A stretch of DNA of 27,689 nucleotides from DATAEY01 sp038199035 (GTDB lineage Bacteria > Actinomycetota > Thermoleophilia > Solirubrobacterales > Solirubrobacteraceae). The DNA is taken from positions 1-27,689 of the forward strand of contig JBBPZM010000060.1 of NCBI GenBank assembly GCA_038199035.1, given 5' to 3'. Positions 21,390 to 27,689 of the stretch are shown here, in pieces (position 1 is the stretch's first letter; each line of letters begins with the position of its first letter). The notes below the pieces were generated by a model. That model was not told where the DNA came from, made no database searches, and worked only from the letters and a program-made list of their open reading frames with translations. The position numbers and the translations under genes were made by a program.

Positions 21390-22769
21390 ATGAACGCCCC
21401 CGCCTCGACCACGCCCGCGCGCGGCGCGCTCCTGGAGCTCACCGTCGACACCCTGGCTTTCGGCGGGGCGGGGGTGGCGCGCAGCGACGGCTACGTGGTC
21501 TTCGTCTCGGGTGCGGTCCCGGGGGATCGCGTCGTCGCCGAGGTCACGCGAGCCAAGCGCGCGTACGCCGAGGGCCGCGCCGTCGACGTGCTCGACCCCG
21601 GTCCCGACCGGGTCGCCCCCGTGGCCGACCACCCCGGCGCCCCGTGGCAGGTCCTGCGCTACGAGCGCCAGCTCGAGGTCAAGCAGGCCCAGGTCGACGA
21701 GGCCCTGCGCCGGATCGGCGGGCTCGACGGCTTCGAGCTGGAGCCCATCGTGGCCGCGACGCAGACCTGGCGCTACCGCAACAAGCTCGAGTACTCGTTC
21801 GGCACGGGCGAGGAGGGCGAGCTCGTGTGCGGCTTCCACGCCCCCGGGCGCTTCGACCGCATCGAGCCGATCGAGGACTGCCTGCTGGCCTCGCCGGCGG
21901 GCAACGAGGCCCGCCGGCGTGTGCTCGAGTGGTGCCGCTCCGAGGGCCTCGCGGCCTACGATCGCCGCGCCCACGCCGGCCTCCTGCGCAACCTCGTCGT
22001 GCGCGAGGGTCGCCGCACCGGGCAGATCCAGCTGCGGTTGGTCACCTCGCCGCCGGCGCCGGGCGAGCCGCCCCTGCGCGCCGAGGCGCTGGCCGGGGCG
22101 GTCGAGCCCCACGCCCTGCTGTGGACGCAGACCGAGAGCCCGGGGGAGACGACCGCCGGCGGGCGCACCCGTCTGCTGGCCGGCGACGCCCAGCTCGAGG
22201 AGGAGCTGAGCGGGCTGCGCCTGCGCATCTCGCCCGAGGCCTTCTTCCAGACCAACACCGAGATGGCCGAGCGCCTCTACGCCCTGGCCGGCGACTACGC
22301 CGCGCTGCGGGGGTTCGAGCGCGTCTTCGACCTCTTCTCCGGGATCGGCACTCTGGGCTTGACCATTAGCCCGCGGGCGGCCGAGGTGTGGGGGCTGGAA
22401 GTCGTGGAGGACGGGGTGTCCGACGCCATCGCCAACGCCGACCTCAACGAGGCCGACAACGTCCGCTTCTTCGCCGGGGATGTGCGCCTCGCCCTGCGCG
22501 AGCTCGTCGAGCGGGCCGGCCGCCCCGACGTGGTCGTGGTCGACCCGCCGCGCGCCGGGCTCTCCCAGAAGATCGTGCGCCGGGTGATCGAGGCGGCGCC
22601 GGCGCGGATCGTCTACGTCTCCTGCAACCCGACGACGCTCGCGCCCAACGCCGCCCAGCTGGGCGAGGCGGGCTGGCGCCTGCGACGCGTCCGCCCGGTC
22701 GACATGTTCCCCCAGACGCCGCACATCGAGTGCGTCGCCCTGCTGGAGCGCGACCGCCCGGGGGCCTGA
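21390..22769 (+). CDS. TrmA/RumA-type uracil-C5 RNA methyltransferase without N-terminal Fe-S cysteines
   Basis: This enzyme family methylates C5 of a uracil in tRNA or 23S rRNA using SAM. The 459-aa protein has a TRAM-like RNA-binding domain (about 12-72, TLAFGGAGVARSDGYVVFV), a central domain with RYRNKLEYSFG, and the SAM domain (about 280-459): SPEAFFQTNTEMAE, FDLFSGIGTLGL, VVVVDPPRAGL (385-391) and the catalytic Cys 412 in YVSCNPTTLA. At residues 79-88, where RumA carries C-x5-C-x2-C for a 4Fe-4S cluster, the sequence is ADHPGAPWQV, so the cluster is probably absent, although the later Cys 164 is kept. ATG 21390 was chosen, with CATCCT 8 bases upstream; GTG 21387 is adjacent. It is intact apart from the cluster. 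Substrate (U54 of tRNA or a 23S site) cannot be told. Confidence 0.92.
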   Translation: MNAPASTTPARGALLELTVDTLAFGGAGVARSDGYVVFVSGAVPGDRVVAEVTRAKRAYAEGRAVDVLDPGPDRVAPVADHPGAPWQVLRYERQLEVKQAQVDEALRRIGGLDGFELEPIVAATQTWRYRNKLEYSFGTGEEGELVCGFHAPGRFDRIEPIEDCLLASPAGNEARRRVLEWCRSEGLAAYDRRAHAGLLRNLVVREGRRTGQIQLRLVTSPPAPGEPPLRAEALAGAVEPHALLWTQTESPGETTAGGRTRLLAGDAQLEEELSGLRLRISPEAFFQTNTEMAERLYALAGDYAALRGFERVFDLFSGIGTLGLTISPRAAEVWGLEVVEDGVSDAIANADLNEADNVRFFAGDVRLALRELVERAGRPDVVVVDPPRAGLSQKIVRRVIEAAPARIVYVSCNPTTLAPNAAQLGEAGWRLRRVRPVDMFPQTPHIECVALLERDRPGA

Positions 22770-22802
22770 GCGACTCAGGCTGAACAGGCCCGGCACGCCG
22801 AT

Positions 22803-22955
22803 CGTCCCCAGCGACCCGTCGCCCGCGAGGAAGCCTGGGACCAGCATCACCGGCCGGCCCTTCCCAAGCGACGGGTCCACGTCGCGGAAGACCGGATCGC
22901 GCAGGGCGGCCAGCTCGAGGGGTCGGCCCTCCCGCCAGATCGGGGCGTCGACCAC
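22803..22955 (-). pseudogene. N-terminal remnant of an alpha/beta-hydrolase (esterase-like) gene
   Basis: From GTG 22955 about 50 codons read VVDAPIWREGRPLELAAL, RDPVFRDVDPSLGKG, then RPVMLVPGFLAGDGSLGT, which matches the start of actinobacterial alpha/beta hydrolases up to the oxyanion-loop strand (VPGFLAGDGSL). The family then needs about 200 more residues with the nucleophile elbow GxSxG and the catalytic His. Here the frame passes after ~15 unrelated codons into the antisense of the RNA methyltransferase gene. So only the 5' part is left. I see no convincing C-terminal piece. It lies between two plus-strand genes and is opposite in direction. Confidence 0.6.
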
Positions 22956-22971
22956 TCGCAGCCGGCGGTCG

Positions 22972-22977
22972 TAGAAT
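22972..22977 (+). promoter_or_regulatory. -10 element TAGAAT for leaderless quinone oxidoreductase gene
   Basis: TAGAAT, one of the best -10 matches here, is 7 bases before ATG 22985. TCGACC 18 bases upstream (22948-22953) is a possible weak -35. No ribosome site exists in the 7-base gap. Confidence 0.55.
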
Positions 22978-22984
22978 CGCCGCC

Positions 22985-23926
22985 ATGCGCGCTGCCACCG
23001 TGCGCGACGGCGAGGTCGTCGTCGCGGAGCACCCGGATCCCCAGCCCGGGGCCGGCGACCTCCTGGTCAGGGTCCACGCCGCCGGGCTCAACGGCGCCGA
23101 CATGCTCCAGCGCGCGGGGCGCTATCCCGCGCCTCCCGGAGCGCCCGCCGACATCCCGGGGCTCGAGCTGGCCGGCGAGGTGGTTGCTGTCGGGCCCGCC
23201 GTCCAGCGCTTCACCGCAGGCGACCGGGTCATGGCCATCGTGGCGGGGGGAGGGCAGGCCGAGCTGGCCGTCGTGCACGAGCGCGTGGCCATGCCGGTGC
23301 CGGGCTCGCTGCCCTGGCCCCAGGCCGGCGGCTTCCCCGAGGTCTTCACCACCGCCCACGACGCCCTCTTCACCCAGGCGGGGCTGCGGGCGGGCGAGCG
23401 GCTGCTGGTGCACGGAGGCGCAGGCGGAGTCGGGACCGCCGCCGTGCAGCTCGGCCGGACGGCGGGCGCCCGCGTCACCGCGACCGTGCGCCGGCCCGAG
23501 CTGCGCGACGCCGTGGCCGAGCTCGGGGCCGAGGCCATCGACCCCGAGGGCTTCGCCGAGAACGAGCCGTTCGACGTCATCCTCGAGCTCGTCGGGGCCC
23601 CCAACCTCGAGGGCAACCTGAAGGCCCTCGCCACCGGCGGGCGAATCGTGGTCATCGGCGTCGGCGGCGGTGCCAAGGGGCAGCTGGACCTCCTCGCCCT
23701 CATGGGCAAGCGGGGGCGCATCCACGCCTCCACCCTCCGCGCCCGCCCCCTCGAGGAGAAGGCGCTCACGGCCCGCGGGGTCGAGAGCCACGTCCTGCCG
23801 CTGCTCGAGGCGGGGGCGCTGACCGTCCCCGTGGCCGCCACCCACCCGCTCGACGAGGTCGCCGAGGCCTACGAGCGGTTCGCGGCCGGCGGCAAGCTGG
23901 GCAAGATCGTCCTCCTGCCGGCCTGA
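22985..23926 (+). CDS. NADPH:quinone oxidoreductase-like MDR-family protein
   Basis: This is a 313-aa medium-chain dehydrogenase/reductase of the zinc-free quinone oxidoreductase type. It has the N-terminal GroES-like domain (VRVHAAGLNGADMLQRAGRYPAPPGAP, then IPGLELAGEVVAVGPAV), the catalytic-cleft segment FTTAHDALF, the NADPH-binding LLVHGGAGGVGTAAVQLG (about 138-156) and the C-terminal HPLDEVAEAYERFAAGGKLGKIVL. Zinc-binding cysteines and histidines of alcohol dehydrogenases are missing. It would reduce quinones or enones with NADPH in the cytoplasm. The ATG follows a TAGAAT element and is leaderless. It converges on the membrane-protein gene with a 15-base gap. Function beyond the family is not resolvable. 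Confidence 0.92.
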   Translation: MRAATVRDGEVVVAEHPDPQPGAGDLLVRVHAAGLNGADMLQRAGRYPAPPGAPADIPGLELAGEVVAVGPAVQRFTAGDRVMAIVAGGGQAELAVVHERVAMPVPGSLPWPQAGGFPEVFTTAHDALFTQAGLRAGERLLVHGGAGGVGTAAVQLGRTAGARVTATVRRPELRDAVAELGAEAIDPEGFAENEPFDVILELVGAPNLEGNLKALATGGRIVVIGVGGGAKGQLDLLALMGKRGRIHASTLRARPLEEKALTARGVESHVLPLLEAGALTVPVAATHPLDEVAEAYERFAAGGKLGKIVLLPA

Positions 23927-23941
23927 GCGGCGTCGGAGCGC

Positions 23942-24673
23942 TCAGCCCCGGCGCGCTCCGCTCTCATCCTCGCCAGCGCGCAGCAGCCGGACGAGCCGGT
24001 CGGCGTTGGGGACGAGCAGGGCGGCGGCCAGGGGCGGCAGAGCGGGCACGACGCCTCCCACCGCCAGCTGCACGGCCAGGGTGGCCGGCAGGACCACGGC
24101 CAGGGCGACGGCGGTCACCCGCCGGCGCAGCCCGAAGCGCCACGCCCCGGCGGCGAAGAAGGCGAGGAAGATGAGGTCGGGCACGCCGAGCACGCCCGCC
24201 CTTCCCCCTCCCCAAGCCGGCAGGTAGACGCCGAGGAAGTCGCCGGCGGCCGACGAGTCACGGGCCAGCCGCGAGGTCGGCCCCCCGAGCGTGCTGGCGA
24301 TGTCGAGCACGGCGACGAACACCGGCACCGCGACCACCACCGCCGGCTCGGCCAGCAGCCAGGCCAGCAGCAGGCCGAGCGAACCGGCGAAAAGGGCCTT
24401 GGCCAGCGCAGCCAGGGCGACCGCGTCCGCCACGGTGAACGCGCCGGCCAGCAGCCCCGCCCCAGCCGCGACGAGCGCCAGCCCCAGCGGCGCGTCGCGC
24501 GCCGGGAGCAGGGCGAGCACGCAGAGCGCCAGCGCCAGCATGGCCGGGATGTCCGACAGCGCCGTGTTGAGGTCGCTCGTGCCCCCGATGGCCGGCAGGA
24601 CGGGCGCGAGCCCGAAGAGGAGCAGCGCTCCTCCGTATGCCCCCGTCAGTAGGGCGGCAGGTCCGCGTACCAC
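23942..24673 (-). CDS. Polytopic membrane protein with presenilin/SPP-like (GxGD-type) signatures
   Basis: This is a 243-aa protein with about eight hydrophobic segments and a short acidic/basic tail. Three features appear in the order and spacing of GxGD intramembrane aspartyl proteases: Asp 124 within a membrane segment (VPVFVAVLDIAS), a second membrane Asp 166 in VLGVPDLIFLAFF (the GxGD motif with Pro for Gly), and PALP at 210-213, as in the PAL motif of presenilins. The gaps are 42 and 44 residues. This is a motif match by eye, not a proven relation; it may also be an unrelated transporter. The start is unclear: GTG 24673 overlaps the end of the upstream gene by 28 bases, and CTG 24649 would overlap by 4; no ATG lies nearby until residue 45. 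It is the third gene of a coupled operon. Confidence 0.7.
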   Translation of the reverse strand: MVRGPAALLTGAYGGALLLFGLAPVLPAIGGTSDLNTALSDIPAMLALALCVLALLPARDAPLGLALVAAGAGLLAGAFTVADAVALAALAKALFAGSLGLLLAWLLAEPAVVVAVPVFVAVLDIASTLGGPTSRLARDSSAAGDFLGVYLPAWGGGRAGVLGVPDLIFLAFFAAGAWRFGLRRRVTAVALAVVLPATLAVQLAVGGVVPALPPLAAALLVPNADRLVRLLRAGEDESGARRG

Positions 24674-25296
24674 TGGCCGAGCACCTTGAACGCCGACCAG
24701 AAGGCCCGCTTGCCGTCCTCGTCGTCGAGCGCGTCGTCGATGTCGGGCACCACCAGCGCGTCGATCGAGGGGGTGAGCGGCTGGACCTCTCCGAGCTGGG
24801 GCTCGAGCGTGCGGCCCAGCGGGATGTCGAGGTCGTTGACCGTCCGGCGCGCGTCCTCGCCCATGACCACGACGATCCGCGGCTGGACGATCGCCAGCTC
24901 CTCCACCAGCCGGCCCAGGCAGGCCGGGTCGGCCAGGGCGGGATCGGCGACCGGGCACTTCACGCACAACGTCCCGTAGACGGCCAGGGGATCGATGCCC
25001 AGCCGCCGTAGCGACTTCATCAGCGCTGCGCCGGCGCGTCCGTAGAAGGCGACGCCCTCCTCGACCTCGGCCGGCCGGCCGGCGTGCTTGACCAGCATCA
25101 CGTCGGCCTGGGGATGGCCCGAGCCGGCCACCGGCATGAGATTGCCCCGCGGGCACCACGGGCAGGCGTGGAGCTCGCGCGTGAAGGCGTTCAGCTCGCG
25201 GATGGCCCGCTCGAGGTACTTCTCGCGGATCTCGTCGTCGGTGGCGGGCACCTGCGCGGTGTTTGACGGAGCGCGCCGCTGTCCCTGCCGGTGCAT
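24646..25296 (-). CDS. Uracil-DNA-glycosylase-like Fe-S protein lacking canonical catalytic motifs
   Basis: This is a 216-aa member of the uracil-DNA glycosylase fold, nearest to family 4. Cysteines at 45 and 48 (CPWC), 114 (VKCP) and 126 fit the four ligands of the family 4 Fe-S cluster, with an extra Cys 111. Between them lies GVAFYGRAGAALMKSL, matching the PFVGRAG block. The catalytic motif A, normally GEAPG-x-x-E, reads VKHAGRPAEVEEG. The C-terminal HP-containing loop that flips uracil is replaced by VVPDIDDALDD. So the fold and cluster stay but the known chemistry is doubtful. ATG 25296 overlaps the stop of the GT-PHP gene by one base (TGATG). I recall similar proteins in other actinobacteria, so it is probably a conserved subfamily, not decay. 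Confidence 0.85.
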   Translation of the reverse strand: MHRQGQRRAPSNTAQVPATDDEIREKYLERAIRELNAFTRELHACPWCPRGNLMPVAGSGHPQADVMLVKHAGRPAEVEEGVAFYGRAGAALMKSLRRLGIDPLAVYGTLCVKCPVADPALADPACLGRLVEELAIVQPRIVVVMGEDARRTVNDLDIPLGRTLEPQLGEVQPLTPSIDALVVPDIDDALDDEDGKRAFWSAFKVLGQWYADLPPY

Positions 25297-27218
25297 CAGG
25301 AGTTGCGCGGCGAGGCGCCGGTGGCGCGGCGGACCCGGCGGGCTCGCCGGGCCCGGCGGGCGGGCGCCGGAGTGGCCTTGGTCTCGACGAACTTCAGCGC
25401 CTGGACGTAGAGCAGGCTGCTGGGTCGGCGGACGATGTCAGCGTCGCGCAGTGACTCGAGGAACTCCTCGGGGCCGTCGAAGTCGCGCATGCGGATGCGG
25501 ACCGAGCCGAGTCCCTGGGGAACGTGGGAATCCGACCCCGCGCCGGCGACCACGCGGTACTTTGCGGCGAAGCGCGCCGCCTCCTCGTTGAACGGCTTGA
25601 AGGCCACCCGCGGGTTGAACACCTCGATGGCGTCGACCTCCTCGACCACCCCGAGGAGGTGCTCGTAGTCGGGGACGGAGTGCAGGCGGTCGAAGGGATG
25701 GGGCACGTAGACCACGCCACCCTGGCGCTTGATCTCGGCGATCGTCTCCGCGAGCGAGAGCCCGCGCGGGATCTTGTCCTGGATGAACAGGCCGATGACC
25801 TCCCCCTGATGGGCGGTCTTGACCTCCTCGCCGACGATGACCTTGACCCCGTCGGCCTTGGCGGCGGCCTCCTGGGCGCCGGAGATCTCGTTGTGGTCGG
25901 TCACCGCGATTGCGCCCAGGCCGCGCCGGCGGGCGGCGTCGAGCAGAACCTCGACCGGTGTGGCGCAGTCGTGCGAGTGGTCGGTGTGAATGTGGAGGTC
26001 GACGTCGATCAGCTCGCGTCGGGCCAGTCGGGCGCGGACGCGGGGCTCGCCCTGAGCGGGGTGACGGCGGGCGGCGATCGTGCGGTAGACGTCCTGCACC
26101 TCGTCGGCGGTGTGACTCCACGACAGCTGGTCGCGCAGGCCCCGCCCGGCCACGCGCAGCCGCTCGCGCAGGCCGTCGTCGGCCACGAGGCGCGCGAGCT
26201 GGGCCGCGAGGGTCTCGACGTCGCCTGGCTCGAAGAGCAGGCCCCGCTCCCCGTCGCCGAGGACCTCCTCATAGACGGGCAGGCGGGAGGCCACCGGCAC
26301 CGCTCCCGCAGCGATGGCGCGCAGGACGAGGCCTGGGGCCGGGGCCCCGCCGGCGGACGCGAAGACCGCGACGTCGGCCTGGTCGACGATCGCGCCGGCC
26401 GGCCCGTCGTCCGGTCCGCTCACCTCCAGGCGCTCGCGGATCTCGCGGCGCATCGGCGACGATCCCCCTGACTCCAGCCGTGACCACAGCGCGGCCGTCC
26501 ACGCGTCCTCCAGCGGCAGGCGGCGCAGCGCCCGCAGGAACAGCCTCAGCGCCGGGCGCTCCTCGCGGTGCGCGAAGGCGATCCGCACCCCGCCGCCTCG
26601 ATGCTCGCGCCGCGGCCCCGCCTCGACGCCGGGGGTGATCACGCGGTAGTCAGCCGGGAAGAAGCGTCCCATCAGCTCGGCGGTGGCCTCGAAGGACGCC
26701 GTGCGGGCGTCGAGGCGACCGAGGAACAGCTCGACCACCCGCCGCGCCAGCTGGGTTGAGACGACCCGCTCGGTCGGTGCGTGGAACGAGCCGACGTTCA
26801 GCGCCCGCGAATGGCGCAGCGCGGCGCTCGAGATGCTGGGCGCGAAGGGCTCGTGCACGTGCACGAAGTCGAGCGCCGCGGCGGTCAGCGCCTCCTCCAC
26901 CGTGCGGGCGGCGTCGACCGGCAGCGAGCGCGCGCCACGGCGGGCGGAGCCGACCGGCAAGACGTCGCCCACGCCGAGGACCCTGGGCGACTCGCCCGCC
27001 GCCGGCAGCAGGTCATTCGCGCCCGAGTCGCCCCGGGCGGCGCGGATCGCGCGGCGCGACTCGCGCACCAGGCTCGACGCCGTCGATGGGGCCAGGACGA
27101 CCACCCGGTGGCCCCGTTGCGCCAGCTCGGCCGCCAAGCGCTCGACGTGGGAGTTGACCTCGTGCCCCCACTCCCACGCATAGGGGGTGACCTGCGCGAT
27201 CGAGAAGGGCTCGCTCAC
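25296..27218 (-). CDS. Degenerate GT4 glycosyltransferase fused to a PHP phosphoesterase domain
   Basis: This is a 640-aa two-domain protein. Residues 1-385 have the GT-B fold of GT4 enzymes, with a PimA-like N-terminus (QVTPYAWEWGHEVNSHVERL, then VVVLAPS), VHVHEPFAPS (HEP 122-124) and GLLFEPGDVETLA. The donor-site motifs are gone: the R-x5-K pair reads AHREERPAL, and EX7E reads APAPGLVLR (295-303 region), both Glu lost. Residues about 404-610 are a PHP domain with all metal motifs: DLHIHTDHSHD (405-417), VTDHNE (440-444), EE (464-465), HPFD (507-510) and GSDSH (561-565). A basic Arg/Ala tail follows. So hydrolysis by PHP is plausible and glycosyl transfer is not. GTG 27218 has TATCCT 8 bases upstream. 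It leads the operon with the UDG-like and presenilin-like genes, next to ino1. Confidence 0.88.
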   Translation of the reverse strand: MSEPFSIAQVTPYAWEWGHEVNSHVERLAAELAQRGHRVVVLAPSTASSLVRESRRAIRAARGDSGANDLLPAAGESPRVLGVGDVLPVGSARRGARSLPVDAARTVEEALTAAALDFVHVHEPFAPSISSAALRHSRALNVGSFHAPTERVVSTQLARRVVELFLGRLDARTASFEATAELMGRFFPADYRVITPGVEAGPRREHRGGGVRIAFAHREERPALRLFLRALRRLPLEDAWTAALWSRLESGGSSPMRREIRERLEVSGPDDGPAGAIVDQADVAVFASAGGAPAPGLVLRAIAAGAVPVASRLPVYEEVLGDGERGLLFEPGDVETLAAQLARLVADDGLRERLRVAGRGLRDQLSWSHTADEVQDVYRTIAARRHPAQGEPRVRARLARRELIDVDLHIHTDHSHDCATPVEVLLDAARRRGLGAIAVTDHNEISGAQEAAAKADGVKVIVGEEVKTAHQGEVIGLFIQDKIPRGLSLAETIAEIKRQGGVVYVPHPFDRLHSVPDYEHLLGVVEEVDAIEVFNPRVAFKPFNEEAARFAAKYRVVAGAGSDSHVPQGLGSVRIRMRDFDGPEEFLESLRDADIVRRPSSLLYVQALKFVETKATPAPARRARRARRVRRATGASPRNS

Positions 27219-27226
27219 GTCGGCGC

Positions 27227-27232
27227 AGGATA
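27227..27232 (-). promoter_or_regulatory. -10-like TATCCT for the GT/PHP operon
   Basis: TATCCT is followed by 8 bases and the GTG at 27218, giving a leaderless or near-leaderless message for the three coupled genes. Confidence 0.5.
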
Positions 27233-27271
27233 CGCGCGCGTCGCCGCCGGTCCGCTCCGCGCGGTCACGCT

Positions 27272-27300
27272 GCCCCGGTCGCGCCCGGCGCGACCGGGGC
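27272..27300 (-). terminator. Perfect 14-bp inverted repeat after ino1
   Basis: GCCCCGGTCGCGCC (27272-27285) and GGCGCGACCGGGGC (27287-27300) are exact reverse complements around a single C; in RNA this gives about 12 pairs with a 5-base loop. It lies 27 bases past the ino1 stop with no U-tract. It is the strongest hairpin in the window and most likely ends the ino1 transcript. Confidence 0.65.
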
Positions 27301-27327
27301 CCGCCGGGCGATCCGCCCGAGAGCCGC

Positions 27328-27689
27328 CTACGCCCCGGCGGCGGTCTTCCCCCGGCGCACCTCGGCCGGCGAGGCTGCCGGCCCGCGCGCGTGCTCGGCG
27401 ATGAAGCGCTCGGTCGCCTCGCGCGCCTCGTTGTCGGGCCGCTGGGTGTGGGGCGACTTCATCAGGTAGGACGAGGGCCCGTCGAGCTGGCCGCCGATCC
27501 CGTGGTTGAGCGCGAGCTTGCAGCAGCGCACGGCGTCGATGACGATGCCGGCCGAGTTTGGCGAGTCCCACACCTCGAGCTTGAGCTCCATATTCAGCGG
27601 CACGTCGCCGAAGGACTGGCCCTCGATGCGGATGTGCGCCCACTTGCGGTCGGTCAGCCACGGGACGTAGTCCGACGGGCCGATGTAGA
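27328..27689 (-). CDS. ino1: Inositol-3-phosphate synthase, C-terminal part (5' end outside window)
   Basis: This enzyme converts glucose 6-phosphate to inositol 3-phosphate with NAD, the first step to inositol lipids and mycothiol. The 120 visible codons begin YIGPSDYVPWL and include DRKWAHIRIEG, FGDVPLNMELKLEVWDSPNSAG, VIDAVRCCKLALNHGIGG and SSYLMKSPHTQ, blocks typical of the archaeal/actinobacterial type. The catalytic C-terminal region is intact; the NAD-binding half lies beyond the right edge. The tail after HTQRPDNEA is Ala/Arg-rich. A GT4-like (PimA/MshA style) gene follows in the same direction, though behind a strong hairpin and with its own promoter. Presence of ino1 fits an actinobacterium making inositol-containing lipids or thiols. 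Confidence 0.93.
   Translation of the reverse strand, partial: YIGPSDYVPWLTDRKWAHIRIEGQSFGDVPLNMELKLEVWDSPNSAGIVIDAVRCCKLALNHGIGGQLDGPSSYLMKSPHTQRPDNEAREATERFIAEHARGPAASPAEVRRGKTAAGA

Noticed and set aside
21174..22802. Long minus-strand open frame continuing from the hydrolase remnant
   Set aside because: Beyond the first ~50 codons it is antisense to the RNA methyltransferase and the phasin-like gene; it shows no hydrolase features.

Overview
The window is very GC-rich actinobacterial DNA. Codon use, gene content and many near-leaderless starts suggest the class Thermoleophilia (Solirubrobacterales-like). That placement is inference from protein style, not a search. No rRNA, tRNA, insertion sequence, phage or CRISPR array was seen. 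The left edge is a 34-base run of C that looks like a sequencing or assembly artefact at a contig end.

Layout. (1) 36-8602 is lipoate and 2-oxoacid dehydrogenase metabolism: lipB (partial), a membrane protein, a decayed P-loop kinase, the E2 acyltransferase (pdhC), a secreted RTX-repeat protein, and a minus-strand operon lpd - DsbA/HCCA-isomerase-like - 82-aa protein - pdhA - pdhB. LipB supplies octanoyl groups for the E2 lipoyl lysine, so the region can encode a complete pyruvate or branched-chain type complex. (2) 8679-12704 is thiamine synthesis: thiE and a membrane protein on the minus strand, and a TPP riboswitch driving thiO-thiS-thiG plus a coupled SnoaL-like gene on the plus strand. 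(3) 12705-16201 holds two paralogous cupredoxin lipoproteins around a PPOX/F420-type flavoprotein gene and a methyltransferase remnant, then an EEP-family phosphodiesterase and argF. (4) 16256-21289 holds a 1378-aa secreted subtilase with FG-GAP-like repeats and a phasin-like protein with a basic low-complexity tail. (5) 21390-23926 holds a TrmA/RumA-type RNA methyltransferase lacking its usual Fe-S cysteines, an alpha/beta-hydrolase remnant, and a quinone oxidoreductase. (6) 23942-27218 is a coupled minus-strand operon: a degenerate GT4 glycosyltransferase fused to an intact PHP phosphoesterase domain, a uracil-DNA-glycosylase-like Fe-S protein without canonical active-site motifs, and a polytopic membrane protein carrying three presenilin-like signatures. 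(7) The right edge is the 3' part of ino1 (myo-inositol-phosphate synthase), followed by a perfect 14-bp inverted repeat.

The observations most worth following are the GT/PHP - UDG-like - presenilin-like operon; three gene remnants (kinase, methyltransferase, hydrolase) that keep their 5' ends, two of which also keep their 3' ends but lack the middle; and recurrent TANNNT elements 6-9 bases before start codons.
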